Shown here in pieces: positions 1-7,659 of a stretch of DNA of 64,000 nucleotides. Origin of the DNA: Pseudoxanthomonas broegbernensis. Its GTDB lineage: Bacteria > Pseudomonadota > Gammaproteobacteria > Xanthomonadales > Xanthomonadaceae. Under the pieces are notes generated by a model. The model did no database searches. It was not told where the DNA came from and was given only the letters and a program-made list of their open reading frames with translations. The translations under genes were made by a program, and so were the position numbers. Numbering within the stretch: the first letter of the stretch is position 1; the number at the start of each line of letters is the position of its first letter. The stretch spans positions 1 to 64,000 of the forward strand of contig NZ_JACHGU010000001.1 of assembly GCF_014202435.1 (NCBI RefSeq), written 5' to 3'.

Positions 1-1
1 C

Positions 2-121
2 GGCAAGCCGGTGCACATCCTCACCACCAGCGCCAGCCCGCGCCGCATCCTCAACATGACCGCCATCGCCGCCGTCGACGCGCAGATCCGGCAGCAGAGG
101 GAAGATGCGCGCAAGGGCTGA
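2..121 (+). CDS. C-terminal end of an unidentified protein (partial)
   Basis: Only the last 39 codons are present; the gene enters from the left edge and stops with TGA. The visible peptide has a short hydrophobic stretch (VHILTTSASP), then an Ala/Ile segment, and ends in a charged tail QQREDARKG. The frame is open to the window edge and has the codon bias of the neighbouring genes. I do not recognise the family from this fragment and assign no function. Confidence 0.5.
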   Translation, partial: GKPVHILTTSASPRRILNMTAIAAVDAQIRQQREDARKG

Positions 122-160
122 GGGGCCATTGCGGAGCCGGGCATGGCCGACGCCGATGCC

Positions 161-239
161 TGTCGCCGGCTGAAGCCGGCTCCTGCGGGAAGGCGACGAA
201 GCCCGGCCCCTGGGTAGGAGCCGGGTTGAGCCGGCGCCG
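161..239. repeat. Pair of inverted REP-like elements upstream of aceE
   Basis: Two copies of a REP-type unit face each other. Positions 214-239 on the plus strand begin GTAGGAGCCGGGTTGAGCC. Positions 161-189 carry the same unit on the minus strand (GCAGGAGCCGGCTTCAGCC). Each has the short head and imperfect stem-loop typical of REP sequences in xanthomonads and pseudomonads. They lie in the 450-base gap between the first partial gene and aceE. The rest of that gap shows no gene; a weak TAAACT at 511-516 could be part of the aceE promoter. Confidence 0.6.
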
Positions 240-571
240 CCCTGCCGGGCATGGCCGGCTACGGCCGCATGTCGCCGACGGGGGGCGGTCCCTGTGGCCG
301 GCGCCTGCGGAAAGGGCGACGGAAGCGGGCGACTGCGCCCCGCGGCCGGCCACCGGCCGGCCCGGGAGGTGGTGGCCGGAGAAACCATCTGCGCCGCGCC
401 GCCGCCCGGCCGCGTTTGCGGCGTGGCCGTGTCCCGAGGACAAGCCGCCACAGTGCCGCCCCGGCGCGGCATACGCCCCGGTAGCGAGGCAGGGGGTGCC
501 GGCCTTGCGTTAAACTTGCAAACCCACAAGACATGAGATTGCCGCGCCTCCCGCGCGGCCACGGGAGTGAT

Positions 572-3265
572 ATGAACTGGCTCAACGAAGTCCTCCAGAA
601 CGATCCGGATCCGGTCGAGACCCGGGAATGGATCGAGTCGCTCAAGGCGGTCATCGACCGTGACGGCCCCGAGCGCGCCCACGGCCTGCTGGAGGACATG
701 GTCGAGCTGACCCGCCGCTCCGGCGCGGTCCTGCCGTTCTCGCCCACCACCGAATACGTCAACACCATCGCCCCGCACCTGGAGGCCAAGAGCCCGGGCG
801 ACGCAGACCTGGAGTGGCGGATCCGCTCGATCATCCGCTGGAACGCGATGGCCACCGTGGTGCGCGCCAACCGCAAGCCCGGCGACCTGGGCGGCCACAT
901 CGCCTCCTTCGCCTCCTCGGCCACCCTGTACGACGTGGGCTTCAATCACTTCTGGCGCGCCCCGTCCGAGCAGCATCCGGGCGACCTGGTCTACATCCAG
1001 GGCCACAGCTCGCCGGGCATCTACGCCCGCTCGTTCCTGGAAGGCCGCATCACCCAGAACCAGTTGGACAACTTCCGCATGGAAGTGGACGGCCGCGGCA
1101 TCTCCTCCTACCCGCACCCGTGGCTGATGCCCGACTACTGGCAGGCCCCCACCGTGTCGATGGGCCTGGGCCCGCTGACCGCGATCTACCAGGCGCAGTT
1201 CATGAAGTACCTGGAGCACCGCGGCCTGATCGAGAAGTCCGACCGCAAGGTGTGGTGCTTCATCGGCGACGGCGAGACCGACGAGCCGGAGACCCTGGGC
1301 GCCATCTCCCTGGCTGGCCGCGAGGGCCTGGACAACCTGGTGTTCGTGATCAACTGCAACCTGCAGCGCCTGGACGGCCCGGTGCGCGGCAACGGCAAGA
1401 TCATCCAGGAGCTGGAAGGCGTGTTCCGCGGCGGCGGCTGGAACGTGATCAAGCTGCTGTGGGGCAGCTACTGGGATCCGCTCCTGGCCAAGGACACCAA
1501 CGGCATCCTCAAGAAGCTGATGATGGAGACCGTCGACGGTGAGTACCAGAACTGCAAGGCCTTCGGCGGCGCGTATACCCGCGAGCACTTCTTCGGCAAG
1601 TACCCGGAGACGGCGGCCATGGTCGCCTCGCTGTCGGACGAGGACATCTGGCGCCTGAACCGCGGCGGCCACGACCCGCACAAGGTCTATGCCGCCTACC
1701 ACCAGGCGGTGAACACCAAGGGCGTGCCGACCGTGATCCTGGCCAAGACGGTCAAGGGCTACGGCATGGGCTCGGCCGGCGAGTCGCTCAACCCGACCCA
1801 CCAGACCAAGAAGCTGGACGACGACTCGGTGCGCGCCTTCCGCGACCGCTTCAACATCCCGATCAGCGACAAGGAACTGGCCGGGGCCGAGCAGGTCCCG
1901 TTCTACCTCCCCGGCGAGGACTCGCCGGAAGTGCAGTACCTCAAGGAGCGCCGCGCCGCCCTGGGCGGCTACCTGCCGCAGCGCCGCCGCAAGGCCTCCA
2001 AGTCCTTCACCGTGCCGGCGCTGGACAAGTACGAGCGCCTGCTCAAGGACAGCGGCGAGCGCACCTACTCCACCACCATGGCCTTCGTGCAGACCCTCAA
2101 CATCGCCCTGCGCGACAAGGAGATGGGCCCGCGCCTGGTGCCGATCGTCGCCGACGAGGCGCGCACCTTCGGCATGGAGGGCCTGTTCCGCCAGATCGGC
2201 ATCTACGCCCCGTTCGGCCAGAAGTACAAGCCGGTGGACGCCGACCAGCTCATGTACTACCGCGAGGACCAGTCCGGCCAGGTGCTGCAGCAGGGCATCA
2301 GCGAGCCGGGCGCCATCGCCTCGTGGATGGCCGCCGGCACCAGCTACTCGGTGTCGAACGTGCCGATGCTGCCGTTCTACATCTACTACTCCATGTTCGG
2401 CTTCCAGCGCGTGGGCGACCTGGCCTGGCAGGCGGCGGACATGCGTACCCGCGGCTTCCTGCTGGGCGGCACCGCCGGCCGCACCACCCTCAACGGCGAG
2501 GGCCTGCAGCACGAGGACGGCTTCAGCCAGATCGTGGCCGGCGGCATCCCCAACGTGCGCAGCTACGACCCGACCTTCGGCTACGAGGTCACCGTCATCG
2601 TCCAGCACGGCATGAAGTCCATGCTCCAGGACCAGATCGACGAGTACTACTACGTCACCCTGATGAACGAGAACTACACCCACCCGGAGATGCCCAAGGG
2701 CGCCGAGGCGGGGATCATCAAGGGCATGTACCTGCTCACCGACGCCGGCAAGCCGAAGAAGGGCGAACTGCGCGTGCAGTTGCTGGGCAGCGGCACCATC
2801 CTGCGCGAGGCCATCGCCGCGGCCGAGCTGCTGGACAAGGACTTCGGCGTCACCGCCGACATCTGGTCCTGCACCAGCTTCAACGAGCTGCGCCGCGAAG
2901 GCTTCGACGCCGAGCGCTGGAACCGCCTGAACCCGGAAGCCAAGGCCCCGCGCAAGGCCTACGTGACCGAGCTGCTGGAAGGCCGCCAGGGCCCGGCCAT
3001 CGCCGCCACCGACTACGTGCGCGCCTTCGCCGACCAGATCCGCGCGTTCGTGCCGATGCAGTACACCGTGCTGGGCACCGACGGCTTCGGCCGCTCCGAT
3101 ACCCGCGCCAACCTGCGGCGGTTCTTCGAGGTGGACCGGTACTACATCGCCCATGCCGCCATCGCCGCGCTGGCGAAGGAAGGCAAGATGACCGGCAAGG
3201 ACGTGGCCCGGGCGATCAAGCAGTACAAGATCGATCCGGAGAAGGCGAACCCGATCGGGGTTTGA
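572..3265 (+). CDS. aceE: Pyruvate dehydrogenase E1 component, homodimeric type
   Basis: Encodes an 897-residue thiamine-diphosphate enzyme that decarboxylates pyruvate and passes the acetyl group to the E2 lipoyl domain of the cytoplasmic pyruvate dehydrogenase complex. The N-terminus MNWLNEVLQNDPDPVETREW is characteristic of gammaproteobacterial AceE. The ThDP/Mg motif starts at GDGETDEPET (about residue 231) and closes near NCNLQRLDGP. Length is close to the E. coli protein (887). The ATG at 572 is preceded by a GGGAG ribosome site (ACGGGAGTGAT), and the peptide coded just upstream has no family similarity. E2 and E3 are not adjacent; an intrinsic terminator follows, so it is probably transcribed alone. 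Identification is secure. Confidence 0.97.
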   Translation: MNWLNEVLQNDPDPVETREWIESLKAVIDRDGPERAHGLLEDMVELTRRSGAVLPFSPTTEYVNTIAPHLEAKSPGDADLEWRIRSIIRWNAMATVVRANRKPGDLGGHIASFASSATLYDVGFNHFWRAPSEQHPGDLVYIQGHSSPGIYARSFLEGRITQNQLDNFRMEVDGRGISSYPHPWLMPDYWQAPTVSMGLGPLTAIYQAQFMKYLEHRGLIEKSDRKVWCFIGDGETDEPETLGAISLAGREGLDNLVFVINCNLQRLDGPVRGNGKIIQELEGVFRGGGWNVIKLLWGSYWDPLLAKDTNGILKKLMMETVDGEYQNCKAFGGAYTREHFFGKYPETAAMVASLSDEDIWRLNRGGHDPHKVYAAYHQAVNTKGVPTVILAKTVKGYGMGSAGESLNPTHQTKKLDDDSVRAFRDRFNIPISDKELAGAEQVPFYLPGEDSPEVQYLKERRAALGGYLPQRRRKASKSFTVPALDKYERLLKDSGERTYSTTMAFVQTLNIALRDKEMGPRLVPIVADEARTFGMEGLFRQIGIYAPFGQKYKPVDADQLMYYREDQSGQVLQQGISEPGAIASWMAAGTSYSVSNVPMLPFYIYYSMFGFQRVGDLAWQAADMRTRGFLLGGTAGRTTLNGEGLQHEDGFSQIVAGGIPNVRSYDPTFGYEVTVIVQHGMKSMLQDQIDEYYYVTLMNENYTHPEMPKGAEAGIIKGMYLLTDAGKPKKGELRVQLLGSGTILREAIAAAELLDKDFGVTADIWSCTSFNELRREGFDAERWNRLNPEAKAPRKAYVTELLEGRQGPAIAATDYVRAFADQIRAFVPMQYTVLGTDGFGRSDTRANLRRFFEVDRYYIAHAAIAALAKEGKMTGKDVARAIKQYKIDPEKANPIGV

Positions 3266-3344
3266 CGGCTCAAGGGCCCTGGGGCCCGCCGGTGGCAATG
3301 CCGTGTAGGTCCGGATTTCCCTCCGGAAAACATCTAAAGAAACG

Positions 3345-3377
3345 GGGCTTGGCTACAAAATGCCAAGCCCTTTTTTT
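3345..3377 (+). terminator. Intrinsic terminator of aceE
   Basis: A perfect 8-bp stem (GGGCTTGG / CCAAGCCC) with a 10-base loop is followed at once by seven T residues, about 80 bases after the aceE stop. This is the only hairpin with a real T-run that I found in the window. Confidence 0.9.
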
Positions 3378-3410
3378 GGTGGATGTGATTTATGGCCGCA
3401 ACATTTCCCA

Positions 3411-3578
3411 GAGGACAGGGTCATCACCATCGAGCCGTTCCTGTCCACCCGCAGCCGGGTGGTGGTGGAGGCGGACGACGGCTGGACGCTGGTGGGTGCG
3501 AAGGGCAACCGCTTGGCGCAGTTCGAGCACACCCTGATCGTGACCCGGGGCGATCCGATCGTGGTGACCGTGCATTGA
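3411..3578 (+). pseudogene. 3' remnant of a type I methionine aminopeptidase
   Basis: The frame ending at 3578 encodes ITIEPFLSTRSRVVVEADDG, then a WTLVGAKGN stretch, then QFEHTLIVTRGDPIVV. This is the C-terminal part of an M24-family methionine aminopeptidase: the TIEPF segment with a metal-ligand Glu, and the FEHT segment with the last ligand Glu. About 50 residues remain of a family normally 250-270 long. The N-terminal four fifths, including the other metal ligands, are absent, and the homology begins soon after the aceE terminator. It cannot be active. It sits in a decayed segment with the frameshifted gene at 3608 and the IS element, which suggests a deletion that removed most of the gene. 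Confidence 0.75.
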
Positions 3579-3607
3579 GCCTGTCGTCTGGTAACGCCGG
3601 GGATGCC

Positions 3608-3956
3608 ATGCGCAAGTTCCGAGCGCGGATGCGAGCGGCCAGGGCGGTGGGGATCGTCCTGGTCCTCCTCGCTTCCATGGCCATGCCCATCCCGGTGGCC
3701 TGAACAAGGAGGGCTGCCACAACGGCCGCAAGAACGGTGGCTACCACTGCCATCGTGCCGCCGCGGCCGACAGCGCCTCGCGGTCGGCTCCGAAGCCCTC
3801 CGATGTCGCGCCTGTCCGCACGGTCCCGATGCAGGGGCGTGCATTCCGAAATTGCGACGAGGCGCGGCCCCGGTGCGGCGAGGCGAGCCGGGCTACGGGC
3901 CGCACCTCGACTGCGACAACGATGGCGTCGGGTGCGAGCCTTATCGCGGCCGCTAG
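3608..3956 (+). pseudogene. Frameshifted YHYH / excalibur calcium-binding-type secreted protein
   Basis: Three pieces of one protein lie in three frames. A signal peptide (MRKFRARMRAARAVGIVLVL) ends at a TGA at 3701. The next piece, GCHNGRKNGGYHCHR then an A/S/P-rich linker and FRNCDEAR, is in the frame starting at 3694. The final piece, PGYGPHLDCDNDGVGCEPYR, is in a third frame and ends at 3956. In intact homologues the order is signal peptide, GCHxNRKTGxYHCHR-like YHYH motif, then the DxDxDGxGCE excalibur motif. At least two indels therefore break the gene. Its last codon abuts the IS481 insertion site. A sequencing error could mimic one frameshift, but two within 250 bases favour true decay. 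Confidence 0.75.
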
Positions 3957-4903
3957 CTGTGTAAACCCATGAGGTTGTTCAGCGGCAGTTGGAGTCGGCT
4001 GATAGGGGGCTTGTAGCCCAGGCTGGCGTGCGGTCGATGCCAGTTGTAGCGGTGCAGCCAGGCAGGAAGTGCCTGCTGGCGCTGGTGGGAGTTGTCATAG
4101 GAACGGGCGTAGGCCCATTCGCGCAACGCGGTCTGGACCAGCCGTTCGGCCTTGCCGTTGGTGCGTGGCGTATAGGGCCGTGTGCGCAGGTGTCGCAGCC
4201 CCAGGCGCTGCAGGAGTCGGCGGAACCGGCGGCTCCTGTAGCAGGCCCCGTTGTCGGTCATCACCCGGGTAAAGGTGACGCCGAGGGTTCGGTAGTAGCG
4301 CAGTGTCTGCAGCAATGCGCGACAGGCGCTGGAGCCACGCTCGTCGTTCTCGATGGTACCGAAGGCGACCCGGGAGTGGTCGTCGATGGCCAGGTGGACG
4401 AACTCCCATCCGGCGCCGTCGGATGCGCGTTGGCGATCACCGGTGACCCGGTGTCCGGGCCGCCAGAACCGTCCCAGTTTCTTGATGTCCAGGTGCAGCA
4501 GGTCGCCCGCCTGCGGGTACTCGTAGCGGTTGTCCGGGCGTGCCGGCGCGAGTTCCGCCAGTCGGTGCAGCCCGGCACGCTGCATCAGTCGGGCGATGGT
4601 GCTCAGCCCGACGGGCAAGGTCAGCGAGATCTGGCGATAGGTCTGTCGCTGGCGGCGCAGCGCGATCACCTGCGCAACCACCCCTGGCGGAGTCGCCGTG
4701 GGGGATCGGAGAGGACGCGAGGAGCGGTCATGCAACCTGTCCGGGCCTTCCTGGCGGAAACGGCGGAGCCACTTGTACGCCGTACGGATGCTCACCCCGG
4801 CGGCGTGGGCGGCTTCCTCGACCCGCAGGCCGTGGTCGATCACCCGCTCGACAAGCAGGGCTCGACCGCGAGGCGTAAGACGGGCATGTTTATGCAGGTT
4901 CAT
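3953..4903 (-). CDS. IS481-family DDE transposase
   Basis: A 316-residue transposase. Residues 1-60 form a helix-turn-helix starting MNLHKHARLTPRGRALLVER, with a second HTH after it. The rve/DDE integrase core follows, with catalytic Asp in HLDIKKLGRFWRPGH, Asp in VMTDNGACYRS and Glu in NGKAERLVQTALREW. Length and layout match the family, and no frameshift is seen, so it may be functional. The start at 4903 gives the standard family N-terminus. The TAG stop (3953-3955) and two bases of the last Ser codon are supplied by the GCTAGC target sequence, not by the element: inside the IS the frame is open to its last base. Confidence 0.95.
   Translation of the reverse strand: MNLHKHARLTPRGRALLVERVIDHGLRVEEAAHAAGVSIRTAYKWLRRFRQEGPDRLHDRSSRPLRSPTATPPGVVAQVIALRRQRQTYRQISLTLPVGLSTIARLMQRAGLHRLAELAPARPDNRYEYPQAGDLLHLDIKKLGRFWRPGHRVTGDRQRASDGAGWEFVHLAIDDHSRVAFGTIENDERGSSACRALLQTLRYYRTLGVTFTRVMTDNGACYRSRRFRRLLQRLGLRHLRTRPYTPRTNGKAERLVQTALREWAYARSYDNSHQRQQALPAWLHRYNWHRPHASLGYKPPISRLQLPLNNLMGLHS
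3958..3981 (+). repeat. Terminal inverted repeat of the IS481 element (transposase 3' side)
   Basis: Begins TGTG and ends AGGTTGTTCA. It matches the other end at 17 of 24 positions, with the inner 10 bases and outer 4 bases identical. Confidence 0.85.
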
Positions 4904-4962
4904 CCGGGGCTCCTGGGGGCTGGGTTGGCTTCGCAACCCCCATCTTCCAGAGATGCCCCGGA

Positions 4963-4986
4963 TGAACAACCTACTGAGAGATCACA
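4963..4986 (-). repeat. Terminal inverted repeat of the IS481 element (transposase 5' side)
   Basis: Reverse complement begins TGTGATCTCTCAGTAGGTTG. It is the partner of the repeat at 3958-3981 and is followed by the right-hand target copy GCTAGT. Confidence 0.85.
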
Positions 4987-5267
4987 GCTAGTCGAGGATG
5001 TGGCGAACAGCACGCACGGTCATGGGCCGGGAGCAGGGATCGCCCTTTCGCCAGGCCGGTGAAGCGGTGCAAACAGCCTTCCCGCTGCCGCCTCCGTTGC
5101 CGTCGAAACTATGGCGGCGGCCTTCTGCAGACACCCATGCGCGCGTTAATATCCCCGTCCGATGGCCGGGCAGGGAGGTGCCCGGAATCGCGACGGCCGC
5201 GTCCTCGCTTGCCCGCGCTGGAGCGCCGTTTTCCTCGAATATCCCGTCCGACATGGAGGTCGCATAC

Positions 5268-6197
5268 ATGCCAGTCCGTTCGATCCTGGTTTTCCTGGGT
5301 GCGCTGTTCTGCGCGCAAGCATTGGCGGCTGAGGCGGCCGCGCCGGTGGAGCGCCCCGCGCGCATCCGCCTGTTCGGCCAGAACGGCGTCGCCCTGACCA
5401 TGTACACGAATGCGCGGTGCGAGCGCGAGTACGACGAGGAGATCGATGCTTCCGGTTCGCTCTCGCATGGTTTCAGGACGCTGCTGGGGAAGAAGCGCCG
5501 GAACGTAACCATCGGCATTCCCGAGACGGACAACACCCGCAACCTGGCCGCGCGCGACAGGCTGATGGCCAACCCCTACTACCTGGAATATCCCCTGGTG
5601 CCGGGGCAGCCCGTGATGCTGGAAGCGCAGGTTTCGAACAACCCCCAAGGGTGGGGCTGCGCCCGCCGTGTGCAGGTCGCCTTCGTCCCCGAGCCTGGAG
5701 AGGACTACGAGGGCGACATGATCCGCGACTTCGAGAATGGGGTCTGCTTGATGGCGATCCGCCGTGTCGCGGTGGATGGCCAACTGAGCCCGGTCCGCGC
5801 CTTGCCCGTACGCCGCGCCTGCGAAGCGGAGCCGACCGAGGCGGTGCCGCTGATGGTCATGCTGTTCGAGCCGGACCGGCTGCAGTACCGGTCCGCGGAA
5901 GCGGGCGCCGGCGTGGAAGAGCTGGACGACGACGAGGACGACATCGAGGACTTCGAAGCGGCCATCGCGGAAGCGCCGATCCTGCCGGGCATGACGCTGT
6001 GCATCGTCGCGGCCGGGGACGCGGAGGCGAGCCCGCTCGGGAGCCGGCTCCCGGCCTTGCTGGAGGCGCGCGGCACGCAGGTCCGGGTGGTCCGGGGCGA
6101 CGCCAATGCCCTGCAGGCGGAGTGGCGGCTCACCGAAGAGCGGCCACTGACCTTCCCGCTGGCCGAGTACTACTGCCGCTCCATCGCCGGCTACTGA
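5268..6197 (+). CDS. Secreted hypothetical protein
   Basis: Encodes 309 residues that I cannot assign to a family. The start at 5268 is chosen because a GGAGGT ribosome site lies 7 bases upstream and a clear Sec signal peptide follows (MPVRSILVFLGALFCAQALA, cleavage likely after ALAAEA). The mature part has five or more Cys residues (CERE, WGCARR, NGVCLM, RRACEAE, CIVAAG, YYCRS), compatible with disulfides in the periplasm, and an acidic patch ELDDDEDDIEDFE near residue 225. No catalytic motif or membrane segment is visible after the signal. Codon use matches the neighbours, unlike the decayed genes to its left. Confidence 0.8.
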   Translation: MPVRSILVFLGALFCAQALAAEAAAPVERPARIRLFGQNGVALTMYTNARCEREYDEEIDASGSLSHGFRTLLGKKRRNVTIGIPETDNTRNLAARDRLMANPYYLEYPLVPGQPVMLEAQVSNNPQGWGCARRVQVAFVPEPGEDYEGDMIRDFENGVCLMAIRRVAVDGQLSPVRALPVRRACEAEPTEAVPLMVMLFEPDRLQYRSAEAGAGVEELDDDEDDIEDFEAAIAEAPILPGMTLCIVAAGDAEASPLGSRLPALLEARGTQVRVVRGDANALQAEWRLTEERPLTFPLAEYYCRSIAGY

Positions 6198-6459
6198 CGG
6201 AGCCCGTTCACCCATCGTCGCCGGGGCCTTGGCGCGCAGGCGCGTGGCATCGGCGCAGCGGGAGCTGCGCCGGCCCCGGGCTCTCGGTGCGGCATGCTCG
6301 GCGCGGTGGACGGCCGGCCGTGCAATGCCCGGCATGTCCGCAGCCGTGCCATGGCCCCTTGCGTTGGCGGGCACCACCGAATGGACCGGTACGGTGTTCA
6401 CGGGGACGCCACCTGGCGGGGCGTTACGTTGGAGCCTCCCCCCCCATGGAGCCCCCACG

Positions 6460-6945
6460 ATGGCCACCCCCGCCGAGCTGGAACGGAAATTCTGGAAGAC
6501 CCTCAAGTCCGACATGACGCTGATGCTGGGCGTGGACGGGCTGGAGGACGGCCACACCCGGCCGATGACGGCGCAACTCGAGCACGAGGAACACGGCCCC
6601 CTCTGGTTCTTCGCTTCGAACGACAACGCGTTGGTGCGCCACGCCGGCACGCCACGACGCGCCGTGGCCGCCTTCTCCGCCAAGGGCCATTCGCTGTTCG
6701 CGAGCATCGGTGGCGTGTTGCGCGTGGACACCGACCGGGCCGTGGTGGAACGCCTGTGGAATCCGTTCGTCGCGGCCTGGTACGAGGGCAAGGACGACCC
6801 CAAGCTGGCACTGTTGCGGCTGGACCCGGACCGGGGCGAGGTGTGGTTGAACGAGAACAACCTGCTGGCCGGCGTGAAGATGCTGATGGGCATCGACCCG
6901 AAGAAGGACTACCGGGACAAGGTGGCCAAGGTCGACCTGAGCTGA
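6460..6945 (+). CDS. Pyridoxamine 5'-phosphate oxidase-family (general stress protein 26-like) protein
   Basis: A 161-residue split-barrel flavin-binding protein of the stress-protein 26 type. The N-terminal helix (MATPAELERKFWKTLKSD) is followed by the beta-barrel, with the family's PLWFFASNDNALVRHAG and GKGDDPKLALLRLDP-like segments (here YEGKDDPKLALLRLDPDRGE). These proteins bind FMN or a related cofactor, and their physiological role is usually unknown. The ATG at 6460 gives the typical N-terminus. Transcribed alone between the secreted hypothetical gene and the pseudogene at 6983. Confidence 0.85.
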   Translation: MATPAELERKFWKTLKSDMTLMLGVDGLEDGHTRPMTAQLEHEEHGPLWFFASNDNALVRHAGTPRRAVAAFSAKGHSLFASIGGVLRVDTDRAVVERLWNPFVAAWYEGKDDPKLALLRLDPDRGEVWLNENNLLAGVKMLMGIDPKKDYRDKVAKVDLS

Positions 6946-6982
6946 CGGTCGCACGGAACCTGCGGCGGTGCGCCGCCTGGCC

Positions 6983-7563
6983 TCAGCGGCCGTCGCGGTC
7001 GGCGTCTCCGGGCAGCGCGCGTTCGCGCCATGCCAGGCATCGCGGACCGCCGCCCGGGCATCGGTCCAGGCCATGCGCGAGGTGCCCTTGTTCTTCTCTC
7101 AGCCGCGCTCCAGGCCAGCCTCGAGTCCCTCGTCTCAGGTGCGCCCGGCATGGGAGTTGCGGGCGTAGGCGCCGTAGGTAGGCCGGGCGGTAGTCGTAAT
7201 CGCCCCTGCAGTAGTCGGCCGAGCGGTACCGGTCGGCATGGTAGCGACCGGTGGCCTCGTAGGTGCGATAGGTACGGTCGGAGCGGTCGGAGCGGTCGAA
7301 GGCATCGTGTACTGCTTCCTTGGCCTGCTCCCACTCCAGTTGCGACTTGCCGTGGCCGTTTCCCAGCCCTGGCGGACGTCGGATTCGAGCGAACCGTCCC
7401 GGCGCCGGTCGGCGTACCGGCCGCGCACGCTGTTGCCGTACCCGTGCCGGCGCGTAGTCGGTGTCGTAGCTGTAGGTGTGATCGGGTAGGGCAGGTTGGC
7501 GTATTCGGTACGCCAGTAATCGGCTTCGCCGGTGGTGGGCGCAGGAAGCGACCCTGGCCTCAT
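6983..7563 (-). pseudogene. Multiply frameshifted Tyr/Arg/Asp-rich hypothetical protein
   Basis: Pieces of one hydrophilic protein are scattered over frames. EADYWRTEYANLPYP, then THTYSYDTDYAPA in another frame, GYGNSVRGRYADRR and SDVRQGWETA back in the first, then KSQLEWEQAKEAVHDAFDRS and TYRTYEATGRYHADRYRSAD in another. AYARNSHAGRT is next, with TGA (7135-7137) where WDEGLEAGLERG would continue. A second TGA follows after ERG, then EKNKGTSRMAWTDARAAVRD, and a last shift gives RERALPGDADRDGR and a stop at 6983. Two Trp codons have become TGA and at least four indels are needed. Read as a decayed member of a small xanthomonad family with DYW...GWE...W repeats and no known function. Confidence 0.75.
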
Positions 7564-7580
7564 TACGGATTCGTCAGGAA

Positions 7581-7603
7581 TGCTAGTATCGGTTAGCGCT
7601 AAC
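7581..7603 (+). promoter_or_regulatory. Extended -10 with LacI-type palindromic operator
   Basis: TGCTAGTAT (7581-7589) fits an extended -10 element. Two bases later a perfect 12-bp palindrome GTTAGCGCTAAC (7592-7603) would cover the transcription start, the classic place for a repressor. A central CG in such a palindrome is typical of LacI/GalR-family operators. It lies 57 bases before the beta-helix gene, and a 10/12 match lies upstream of the GH9 gene. Confidence 0.55.
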
Positions 7604-7659
7604 ATCCGGACGGGATGCCAGTGTTGTGCGCCTCACCGCACAGTCCTTGGGAGGGACAC

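Larger units (their letters stand above)
3958..4986 (-). mobile_element. IS481-family insertion sequence, complete
   Basis: A 1029-bp element with TGTG...CACA ends, imperfect 24-bp terminal inverted repeats and one transposase gene filling it. It is flanked by GCTAGC on the left (3952-3957) and GCTAGT on the right (4987-4992), which fits the NCTAGN target and short duplication known for IS481 of Bordetella. It inserted exactly at the stop codon (TAG) of the frameshifted YHYH/excalibur gene. Confidence 0.9.

Noticed and set aside
3989-5062. Plus-strand open frame across the IS element
   Set aside because: It is the complement of the transposase gene, which has complete DDE motifs on the minus strand; no domain was seen on the plus strand.
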